From contig PASN01000013.1 of the NCBI GenBank assembly GCA_002711995.1, forward strand, positions 1 through 64,000: a stretch of DNA of 64,000 bases. The letters are read 5' to 3'. Position 1 is the stretch's first letter; every line of letters starts with the position of its first letter. Below are positions 26,611 to 34,045 of this stretch, piece after piece. Below the pieces are notes generated by a model. It ran no database searches. It saw nothing but the letters and a program-made list of their open reading frames with translations, and was not told where the DNA came from. The position numbers were made by a program, and so were the translations under genes. Source of the stretch: Halobacteriovoraceae bacterium. GTDB taxonomy: Bacteria > Bdellovibrionota > Bacteriovoracia > Bacteriovoracales > Bacteriovoracaceae.

Positions 26611-27664
26611 GGTCATGTCAAATATGCTGTTGCTCCCAGTCTCCAAGCTTTGGGACTTTTTGTATAGAGTTCGCAGATCTTTCTATGAGTACGGCATTTT
26701 TAAAAAAGAATATTTTAAAGTTCCTATTATTTCTGTTGGAAACGTAACTTTTGGCGGCACAGGGAAAACTCCCATGATTATTTGGCTTGTTTCAAAGCTT
26801 GAGGAGTATGACCAGATTCCAGCGGTGCTGACTCGTGGTTATAAGGGAGCGATGGAGCATAAATCTGGTCTAATTAAAGGCGGCCAGCGATTTAGATCAA
26901 ACCCACAAGTTTTTGGCGATGAGCCAATGCTGATTTCTCAAAGATTGAAGAAGGGCGCAGTTATTGTGGGTAAGAAAAGAGCGCAGAATCTGAAAAAGTA
27001 CTTCCACGAAGTTCAACCCGATGTGGTTTTATTGGACGATGGCTTTCAACACATTCAGCTTTATCGCTCTTTCAATATCGTGTTGTTTGACGCTCTTTTG
27101 CCACTAGATCGTTACAAAACAGCGCCTCTTGGCTACCTTAGGGAAGGTCTCACATCTTTGCGTCATGCGGATGCTATTCTTGTGAGTCGTTCTGACCAGG
27201 CGACTGAAGAACAGCTAGAGGGGCTTTTTAGTCTTTTAAGGCCATATCACAGAGAAGATACCATTATAGGCAAGTTCAGATATATCCCAGCGGGATTGTT
27301 TGATTGTTACTATAAAAAACAAATGGATGTCGATGAGCTTGCTGGAAAGAAAGTCGTTGCATTAAGCGCGATCGCTTCTCCTGAAGCATTCTATAAAATG
27401 CTTGAAAATGCAGGTGCGGAGATCGTTGAGAAGATAGACTACCCCGACCATCATTTTTTTAGCGATAAAGAAATAAATGATATTCTTTTACGTGCGACCA
27501 AGCATAACGCTATAGTTTTGACCAGTGAGAAAGATATGGTCAAGATTAGAAGAGTGTCACAAGACGAGCGTATCCTATTCCTAAATATAGCTGTGGATTT
27601 CATCGGCGGAGAAGAAGAGCTTTTGTCGGGTATAAAGAAAGTTATCAACCTTGATTATCAATAG
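26600..27664 (+). CDS. lpxK: Tetraacyldisaccharide 4'-kinase
   Basis: 354 residues. The unusual P-loop VGNVTFGGTGKTPMIIWL (about 47-64) follows an N-terminal membrane-associating helix. VVLLDDGFQHIQLYRSFNIVLFDA is the LpxK hallmark around the catalytic Asp, and DYPDHHFFSDKEI closes the core. It phosphorylates lipid A precursor at the 4' position on the inner membrane. Starts at 26600 and 26615 are both possible; the second has TAAGG 3 nt upstream. Its presence is notable because Bdellovibrio lipid A is reported to lack phosphates. Confidence 0.93.
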   Translation: MNLKVMSNMLLLPVSKLWDFLYRVRRSFYEYGIFKKEYFKVPIISVGNVTFGGTGKTPMIIWLVSKLEEYDQIPAVLTRGYKGAMEHKSGLIKGGQRFRSNPQVFGDEPMLISQRLKKGAVIVGKKRAQNLKKYFHEVQPDVVLLDDGFQHIQLYRSFNIVLFDALLPLDRYKTAPLGYLREGLTSLRHADAILVSRSDQATEEQLEGLFSLLRPYHREDTIIGKFRYIPAGLFDCYYKKQMDVDELAGKKVVALSAIASPEAFYKMLENAGAEIVEKIDYPDHHFFSDKEINDILLRATKHNAIVLTSEKDMVKIRRVSQDERILFLNIAVDFIGGEEELLSGIKKVINLDYQ

Positions 27665-27701
27665 AATGGGTTTAAAATAGAAAGATAACCAAGGAACTTT
27701 T

Positions 27702-28784
27702 GTGAACTTTCTTTTTTTAACCGCTATTTCTATTCTCTTATCCTCTTGTTCAACTCAAAGTTGGGGCGACCTTTTTGGTGATGACGGTCCAGAGGAAAGA
27801 AATAAAGAGTTAATGGAGTCTTTTGGGACAGAAGAAGATGTTCTTGAAAAGTTCACTGAAACAAAAGAAGTAAAAAAAACTCCAGAAAAAGTTGTAAAGA
27901 AGAAAGAAGAAAAGACAGTCGTCTTTAAAAAGAAAAAAAACAACCCCGCCAAGATTAAGAAGAAAACTGTCCCTAAAAAGCGCGTGGCCATGAAGGTGGA
28001 GAAGAAAAGGCCCGTGGCCGCTTTCCCACCTGACTATCCTGTGGAGCTTAAAAGTCTTTCAAAAGCTAGCGAAAAACTTTGGAAAAGCTACAGTCCAAAG
28101 TTCTTTCCAGGTGAAAAGATCTTTATGGATATAAATTATATGGGCATATCCACTGGCAAGATCGTTTTAAGCACCGAAGAAGAAACAGTGATTGGAGACA
28201 CTCCTGTTTATCATATTCACGCTAGAGTAAAGACCGCCGACTATTATAGATACCTTTACGAACTAGACGACAATATCGACTCTTATATCTCTAAAGAAAG
28301 CGACACTCCAGTTAAGTTTAGTCTTATTCAAAGAGAGTCTGGGCAAGATGTTGACGACCTTCAACTCTTTGATCTTGAGAAGCTTAAAACTTATTCTTTA
28401 TACAAAAGAGTCACAGAGGATCGAACCAAAAAGAAAAAAGAAGAGGCCTTCATTCCCAAAAGGTTCACAGATCCGCTATCGGTTATATGGTTTTTAAGAG
28501 GTCTTCCAATGGATAAAGGGCTTAGTTTTAAAGTGCCTATAGTTAATAGAGGAAAGATCATTGTTCTTGAGGCCAAGAATAAAGGAATTGAGACTATTGA
28601 CACTGAACTAGGTAAAAAGAAGGCCTATAAGATGTCTGCGGTGACAAGTTACACCGGAGAAACCCTTAAAAGCGGTGAGATGACGTTTTGGTTCTCTGCC
28701 GATGACAAGCGGGTGTTTCTTCAGTTTAAAGCAAAAATTAAAATCGGCTCCATTAGCGGAGAGATCAAGAAATACAAACTATGA
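27702..28784 (+). CDS. DUF3108 lipoprotein
   Basis: 360 residues beginning at GTG 27702. The signal MNFLFLTAISILL ends in a lipobox SSC, giving an acylated Cys16. Residues about 40-110 form a very Lys/Glu/Pro-rich linker. The C-terminal domain (about 125-360) is DUF3108-like (PGEKIFMDINYMGISTGKI, then the ending SGEIKKYKL). The function is unknown; the family often lies near envelope genes. The stop overlaps the glycosyltransferase start by 4 nt. Confidence 0.8.
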   Translation: MNFLFLTAISILLSSCSTQSWGDLFGDDGPEERNKELMESFGTEEDVLEKFTETKEVKKTPEKVVKKKEEKTVVFKKKKNNPAKIKKKTVPKKRVAMKVEKKRPVAAFPPDYPVELKSLSKASEKLWKSYSPKFFPGEKIFMDINYMGISTGKIVLSTEEETVIGDTPVYHIHARVKTADYYRYLYELDDNIDSYISKESDTPVKFSLIQRESGQDVDDLQLFDLEKLKTYSLYKRVTEDRTKKKKEEAFIPKRFTDPLSVIWFLRGLPMDKGLSFKVPIVNRGKIIVLEAKNKGIETIDTELGKKKAYKMSAVTSYTGETLKSGEMTFWFSADDKRVFLQFKAKIKIGSISGEIKKYKL

Positions 28785-29944
28785 AAGAAAGAGTTCATGT
28801 AAATGATTTAACCACCCTGTTTATCTGTCCCAGCACAGAGTGGAGAACTCTTGAAAGAAAGGCCATCGCAGACTGTCTGTACTTGCGCGATAGCGGGGGA
28901 AATCCCATTCTTTTTTGCGTGAAGGGTTCATATGTTGATCGCGAAGCTGAAAAAAGAGACCTGCCTAGGATCTATTACACTGGCCAGAAGCTGGATAGGC
29001 TTTTTGATCTTCGTTACATAAGGGACATGCGTAAAATTCTTAAAGAGAACCGGTTTGATATTGTCCACTGCTACAATCTAGACTTTATCTGGGGCCTTTG
29101 CTTTGTATTGTTGTCTAATCCAAAAGTTCCTCTGCTTTTAACGTTTAATCACTTTTTGAACTATACTCAAAAATCCCTATGGCAAAGGTGGCTCTTTAGA
29201 AGAGTTGATTTGATAATCACCTTTTCCCAAACCACAAAAGAGATTGCTCAAGAAACCCTGCCTGTCAGTCTGAGAAAAGTTAAAATTGCTGGCGGGGGAA
29301 TTGATGTTCTTCCTAGACCTGAAAGGGTTGAAAAGCTTGTAAAGCGACTCGGAGCTATTGTTTGCGGGCCTGACGACTATGAAAGGGTAAAGGTTGTGAT
29401 TTATGCGCTTCAAGCGCTTCTACCCTCTACGGTTGATTTGGGGATCAAGGTTGAGTTTTCCTTATTTATGGAGGACGAACAGACGGACACTAAAGAAGTT
29501 CTAGAAAAGTTGGTTATAGGTCTGGGCATGTCTGATGTTATAAGTTTTAAACCTCTATTAACTGAATACAGTCCATTTAAAGAGGTGGATGTGTTCATAA
29601 GCACTTCTTTTCAAGAGCCATTCAATGACTATGAGATTATGGCCTTATTATCCCATGTTCCTGTGATTTTTCCGAGAACAGCATCTCGTCAGTCAATATT
29701 GCTCCAATACAAGTGGGTTGGAGAGTCTTATTACTTTGAGGATGCTAGGGAACTAAAAACAAAGCTTCTTAAGTTATTGATAAATGAACAGGTTTATTTA
29801 AATGAGCTTCAAGATAGTCACCAACAGATCAAGGATCTTCACGGAATAGAGGCCTATGCTCAGAGAGTTTCTGGCTTTTATGAGAGACTTTATGCTAAGC
29901 GATTGCGTTACTTAAGACATAAAGAAAATCTTAATCTTTCTTAA
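28781..29944 (+). CDS. GT4-like glycosyltransferase
   Basis: 387 residues of GT-B architecture. The N-terminal half has RFDIVHCYNLDFIWGLCF, LLTFNHFLNY and VDLIITFSQTTKEI. The C-terminal half has FKEVDVFISTSFQEPFNDYEIMALLSHVPVIF, with the family's acidic residues in the QEPFNDYE stretch. The donor and acceptor cannot be read off. Being the last gene of the lipid A operon, it could modify lipid A or the LPS core. The C-terminus is rich in Arg and Lys, which may bind the membrane. Confidence 0.8.
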   Translation: MKERVHVNDLTTLFICPSTEWRTLERKAIADCLYLRDSGGNPILFCVKGSYVDREAEKRDLPRIYYTGQKLDRLFDLRYIRDMRKILKENRFDIVHCYNLDFIWGLCFVLLSNPKVPLLLTFNHFLNYTQKSLWQRWLFRRVDLIITFSQTTKEIAQETLPVSLRKVKIAGGGIDVLPRPERVEKLVKRLGAIVCGPDDYERVKVVIYALQALLPSTVDLGIKVEFSLFMEDEQTDTKEVLEKLVIGLGMSDVISFKPLLTEYSPFKEVDVFISTSFQEPFNDYEIMALLSHVPVIFPRTASRQSILLQYKWVGESYYFEDARELKTKLLKLLINEQVYLNELQDSHQQIKDLHGIEAYAQRVSGFYERLYAKRLRYLRHKENLNLS

Positions 29945-30076
29945 TTCGGAAATTATTACCCTTCTAACGGTTTGTAATGACTCGGTTTCTTTCAGCTAGG
30001 CATCGCGTCCTTCCTATCTAGGCATTATTTGGAGCGCTGAGGCCTTTGCCCCACGGAATTCAGAGTACTTATGTGG

Positions 30077-30105
30077 TTGACTTATACCCAAGGTCATCAT
30101 ATAAC
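30077..30105 (+). promoter_or_regulatory. Sigma-70 promoter of rpsA
   Basis: TTGACT (30077-30082), a 17-nt spacer, and TATAAC (30100-30105) give a near-consensus promoter. The transcript would start near 30112 with a leader of about 45 nt before ATG 30157. It separates rpsA from the envelope operon. Confidence 0.75.
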
Positions 30106-30156
30106 TCTAAACCTTCTACAGTAGTAGAATTAATGCCAGTTTTTAAGAGGTGTCTT

Positions 30157-31881
30157 ATGACAACTACACAAATCCCCGCGTGGGCAAAAGAATTTGAAGT
30201 CGTTACTTCTGAAGAAGAAGCAGCGCAAACAGGGAGCGAAGAATTTGAGAAGCTTCTCAATGAAACCAGCTCCAAAAGCTTCCAAGAAGGTGAAGTTTAC
30301 AAAGGTAAAGTAATCGCTATCACTGATGACCTAGTTACAGTTGATATCGGTTATAAGCAAGAAGGTTTGGTTTTCGCCAAAGAATTTAGAAACTATGACG
30401 GTACGTTGAAAGTTTCTGAAGGTGACGAAATCGAAGTTTACTTGGAGAGACTTGAGTCTCACCTAGGAAACCTTGTTCTTTCTAAGGACAAAGCCGAAAT
30501 CCTTAAAGCTTGGGATAAAATTTCTGAAGCTTGCGAAAAAGGTCAACCTGTTAAAGGTACAGTTATCGCTAAAGTTAAAGGCGGTCTATCTGTTGACATC
30601 GGTGTTAAAGCGTTCCTTCCAGGATCTCAAATCGACATCAGACCTACTAAAAACCTTGATAAGTTCATTGGTAAAACAATGGAATTCAAAGTTATTAAAT
30701 TTAACAAGAAAAGAGGGAACATCGTTCTTTCTAGAAGAGCTATCCTTCAAGAGGAAAGAGGCAAGTTGAGAGACGAGACTCTTGAGCAAATCTCTGAAGG
30801 TATGGTTGTTAAATGTATCGTTAAGAATATCACTGACTACGGCGCGTTTATCGACCTAGGTGGTGTTGACGGTCTACTTCACATTACTGACATGTCTTGG
30901 GGAAGAGTTAAGCACCCTTCTAATCTATTGGCAGTTGGCGATGAAATCGACGTTAAGATCTTGAAGTACGATGCATCTAAAGAAAGAGTTTCTTTAGGTC
31001 TTAAGCAAGTTCAACCAAACCCTTGGGAATCAGCACAGGAAAAATACCAAACTGGTACCAAAGTTAAAGGTGAAATCGTTTCAATTAAAGATTACGGAAT
31101 CTTTGTTGAGCTAGACGATGGAATCTAAGGTCTTGTTCACGTATCTGAAGTTTCTTGGACTAACCCTAAAGGACCTATCAAGGGTCACAATGTTGGGGAC
31201 ACTATTGAAGCTCAGGTTCTAGAAGTAGACGTTGAAAATAAGAGAATTTCTCTTGGCCTTAAGCAGCTTCTTGCAAACCCATGGGATGAGCTAGAAGTTC
31301 AATACCCTGTAGGGAAAGAAGTTGAAGGTGTTGTAAAAGCAGTTGTTGATTTTGGTGTTTTCGTTGATCTTGACGGAGCTCCAGTTGACGCTCTTATTCA
31401 CGTAAGCGACATCTCTTGGACTAAGAAAAACATTAACCCAAGTGAAGAATTCAAAGTTGGCGACAAGGTAAAAGCTGTTGTTCTAACTGTTGATAAAGAC
31501 AATTCTAAATTCTGCCTAGGGATCAAGCAACTTGAAGAAGATCCTTGGAAGAGAATTGAAGAAAGAATGCCAGTAGGTTCTGTAGTTGAAGGCGAAGTAG
31601 TAAGAGTTACTGACTTTGGCGCTTTCGTAGAGCTTGAGACAGGAATTGAAGGTCTTATCCACATCTCTGAGTTGTCAGAAGAAAGAGTTGAGAAGCCAAG
31701 CGATGTTATCAAAGTTGGTGACAAAGTTAAGGCGTTGATCATGTCTATCGACAAAGACGACAAGAAGATCGCACTTTCTAAGAAAAACGCTGAAAATGGC
31801 GCGGATCTTTCGAAGTACCAAGATGAGCAAGGTGGAACCAGTGCTCTAGCAGAAAAACTTAAAGGCTTTTCTGTAGATTAA
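30157..31881 (+). pseudogene. rpsA: 30S ribosomal protein S1, interrupted by an in-frame TAA
   Basis: The frame would encode 574 residues with six S1 domains (starts about 44, 129, 214, 302, 388, 475). TAA at 31126-31128 is codon 324, inside domain 4, between VELDDGI and GLVHVSEVSW. The equivalent position in domain 6 reads TGIEGLIHISE, so GAA to TAA (one base) is the obvious change. Everything downstream stays in frame with normal codon use. As read, the product is 323 residues holding domains 1-3. S1 delivers mRNA to the 30S subunit and is essential in E. coli. ATG 30157 has AAGAGG 6 nt upstream. This may be a sequence error. Confidence 0.9.
31126..31128 (+). other. In-frame TAA stop inside rpsA
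   Basis: This codon is the only break in a 575-codon frame. The next in-frame ATG is 31567, which could give only domain 6. There is no slippery sequence or SD-like element at the stop, so recoding is not indicated. Confidence 0.9.
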
Positions 31882-31908
31882 TTTTTAAAACACAGTTTTA
31901 GAAATATA

Positions 31909-31935
31909 GGGAGACCAAATGGTCTCCCTTTTTTT
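31909..31935 (+). terminator. Intrinsic terminator of rpsA
   Basis: GGGAGACC (31909-31916), loop AAAT and GGTCTCCC (31921-31928), then seven T. A perfect 8-bp stem. The T run touches the stop codon of the convergent gene at 31934. Confidence 0.96.
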
Positions 31936-32563
31936 ATTCAGGCCTGAAAGTAAAACCTATCATAAAGTAGTATTTCGTGGATTCTTCGCCAGACTCCGTT
32001 TCAATTGGCTCCATATAGTTCACATTGGCAAAAAGGCCACGTCCTGGTCTTATATCCTTTTCATAGGCCAGAGAGAGCAAAGGTCCATATGTGCTCTTGG
32101 ATGCGCTAGTGTCTAGCCCAGAACTGAAAGTTTGGCTTTCCCCTCTATCCACATTAGAGGATTTAAAATCGGAGAAGCCACCTGCTCCCAAAGAAAATCC
32201 TGTGACGACTTCGTACCTGCCTAGGAGGTGAGCCTGAAACTTTTGAACTTGCTCTACTAAGGTGGAATTGTTCTTTGAGACAGAGTATTCTTTTGTGAGT
32301 CTAGAGGCTCCTACCTCTAAGGAATATCTTTCGGACATGATGTAGCGCAACCACATGCCAACACCTAATACATCGTGTGTAAGGGCGTCAGAGTCGACAT
32401 CATCTACCTGGTCAATCCCCTGTGAAGAGGTGAGTCCAAAACCTATTCTCAAAGGCGAATTTTTATTGGTTTTGGTTACAACTATAGATTTGTGTGAACT
32501 TGAAATATTGCTGGCAATTCCAGGGCCTGAGAAGATAAGAATTAATATAAGGCCAAGAAACAT
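31934..32563 (-). CDS. Predicted outer-membrane protein, small beta-barrel
   Basis: 209 residues from ATG 32563, which has AAGGAG 6 nt upstream; the signal is MFLGLILILIFSGPGIAS. The rest alternates polar and hydrophobic residues with aromatic strand ends (YFMIGFTFRP at the end), consistent with an 8-10 strand barrel. I do not recognise a specific family. It is convergent with rpsA, with the two ends separated only by the rpsA terminator. Confidence 0.65.
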   Translation of the reverse strand: MFLGLILILIFSGPGIASNISSSHKSIVVTKTNKNSPLRIGFGLTSSQGIDQVDDVDSDALTHDVLGVGMWLRYIMSERYSLEVGASRLTKEYSVSKNNSTLVEQVQKFQAHLLGRYEVVTGFSLGAGGFSDFKSSNVDRGESQTFSSGLDTSASKSTYGPLLSLAYEKDIRPGRGLFANVNYMEPIETESGEESTKYYFMIGFTFRPE

Positions 32564-32642
32564 TTTTTCTCCTTGATAGATCCTAATCAAGAAGCTTTTC
32601 TAGGTAAAAATGGCTTGGCCTATATCAATACATTGGTAAGTT

Positions 32643-33584
32643 CTATCTATGTTTAATTAAAAAACAGTGATGGATTTTTAAATCAGAGAAGTCTTGAGGT
32701 ATGGACTTCAGACTTATGTCCTTTACTTCAAACTCGTCAAATAGAGTTTCATCCAACTTGAACTTTCTAAAGTTATTTGAAAAATAAAGCTCTCCATCTT
32801 TTTCAAGCCTTGCCATGCATAGCCTTACAAGGCGTAAGTGATCTCTTTGGACGTCAAAAGAGCCTTCCATTCTTTTGGAGTTGGAGAAGCTTGGTGGATC
32901 ACAGAAAATGATGTCGTATTTTGACTCTTCTGATTTTAAAAATTCAAAAGTATCGCTGTGAATGAATCTATGATCATCAATTGTAATATTGTTAAGTCTG
33001 AAATTGTCTTTTGCCCAGTTTAGATAAGTTTTGGACATGTCCACTGAGGTTGTGTAGCCCTTGCCCATAGCGGCCGCCACACTAAAGGAGCCTGTGTAGC
33101 AGAAAAGGTTTAGAAAACGTTTTGCTTTGGAAAGAGACCTAATATCTTTTCTCAAAGGCCTGTGGTCTAAAAATAGGCCTGAATCTAAATAGTCGCTAAG
33201 ATTAACTTTGTATTTACATCCGTTCTCAGTGACTACTCTTGTCTCATCTTTTTTAGTAATTGTTTCGTACTGGTTTTTACCTTTTTTAACTTCTCGAACC
33301 TTGAGGAACACGTTGTTTTCATCAATGTTTAGAGTAGTGTTGATGGCCTCGATAATATCTGAGCGATGTTGTTTGACTTTCCTTTGATTTTCTTCAGTCG
33401 GTTCTAGCTTTTTACCCTTTTCCCATACAATGGCACTGTCCTTGTATATATCAATGATATATGGATATTGAGGGATGTCTTTATCGTAAATTCGATAGGC
33501 CTCAAGCTCCTGTTGAGATATAAACTTTTTGAGCTTTTTATGGTTTTTCCTAAGGCGGTTTTGAATAGTTGTTTTATCTTCCAT
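32643..33584 (-). CDS. RlmK-like 23S rRNA methyltransferase, standalone
   Basis: 313 residues from ATG 33584 (a longer TTG start exists at 33605). An N-terminal region (about 20-90) carrying AYRIYDKDIPQYPYIIDIY is followed by a class I SAM fold: DSGLFLDHRPLRKDI, motif I FLNLFCYTGSFSVAAA and motif IV IIFCDPPSFSNSKR. This is the arrangement of the C-terminal half of E. coli RlmKL (RlmK, m7G2069 of 23S rRNA). The RlmL half is absent here. It is divergent from clpS. Confidence 0.82.
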   Translation of the reverse strand: MEDKTTIQNRLRKNHKKLKKFISQQELEAYRIYDKDIPQYPYIIDIYKDSAIVWEKGKKLEPTEENQRKVKQHRSDIIEAINTTLNIDENNVFLKVREVKKGKNQYETITKKDETRVVTENGCKYKVNLSDYLDSGLFLDHRPLRKDIRSLSKAKRFLNLFCYTGSFSVAAAMGKGYTTSVDMSKTYLNWAKDNFRLNNITIDDHRFIHSDTFEFLKSEESKYDIIFCDPPSFSNSKRMEGSFDVQRDHLRLVRLCMARLEKDGELYFSNNFRKFKLDETLFDEFEVKDISLKSIPQDFSDLKIHHCFLIKHR

Positions 33585-33650
33585 AACACGTATTATAAAA
33601 TGCAATGTGGAATTGCAAAAGAACAGTATTGCTCAAAATGGAATTTAATT

Positions 33651-34007
33651 ATGTTTTATGATGCTTCAAAAATAAAAATATACATGGGAAATGGGGACCA
33701 AGAGTCGGGCGATCCGGGGATAGCCGTCGCTGAAAAGACAAAAGTCAAAAAACCGCCAATGTATAAAGTGCTTATGCACAATGATGACTACACTACTATG
33801 GAGTTTGTTATTCATGTTTTGATGAAGTTTTTCAATAAAACCTATGAGGAGGCTCATGCAATAATGTTGCAGGTTCATAATGACGGTATTGGCATTTGCG
33901 GGATTTTTACTCATGAAGTTGCTGAGTCAAAGTCTCACAAAGTGAACCGTTATTCTCGGGGAAAAGGGCATCCTTTAAAAAGTTCTATTGAACCTTGCGA
34001 TTCCTAA
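33651..34007 (+). CDS. clpS: ClpS adaptor for the ClpAP protease
   Basis: 118 residues from ATG 33651. A flexible N-terminal extension of about 38 residues precedes the core: KVLMHNDDYTTMEFVIHVLMKFF, then VHNDGIGICGIFTHEVAESK. HNDD and the His/Asp cleft bind N-degron substrates and hand them to ClpA. The start is uncertain, since no strong Shine-Dalgarno precedes 33651 or the alternative ATG 33684. A small inverted repeat separates it from clpA. Confidence 0.92.
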   Translation: MFYDASKIKIYMGNGDQESGDPGIAVAEKTKVKKPPMYKVLMHNDDYTTMEFVIHVLMKFFNKTYEEAHAIMLQVHNDGIGICGIFTHEVAESKSHKVNRYSRGKGHPLKSSIEPCDS

Positions 34008-34011
34008 AATC

Positions 34012-34029
34012 ATTCCCATATTAGGGAAT
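34012..34029 (+). repeat. Intercistronic inverted repeat between clpS and clpA
   Basis: ATTCCC (34012-34017) and GGGAAT (34024-34029) form a 6-bp stem that ends 2 nt before the GAGAGG of clpA. It has no T run, so it may set relative expression or mRNA ends rather than stop transcription. Confidence 0.35.
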
Positions 34030-34045
34030 ATAGAGAGGTAATTTT

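Noticed and set aside
29945-30076. Small RNA or tRNA gene in the gap before rpsA
   Set aside because: No cloverleaf or T-loop sequence (GTTCRANNC) was found; only a short direct repeat CTAGGCAT is visible.
30046-30156. N-terminal extension of rpsA by 37 codons
   Set aside because: It runs across the likely promoter and transcript start, while ATG 30157 has AAGAGG at 6 nt and gives the normal S1 beginning.
31126-31128. TAA as a reassigned sense codon
   Set aside because: TAA ends many other genes in the window, such as ybeY and bamA, so it is a normal stop here.
31398-31763. Open frame of about 120 codons antisense to the end of rpsA
   Set aside because: Its translation is low-complexity Ser/Thr and it has no ribosome-binding site; the sense strand reads cleanly as S1 domains 5 and 6.
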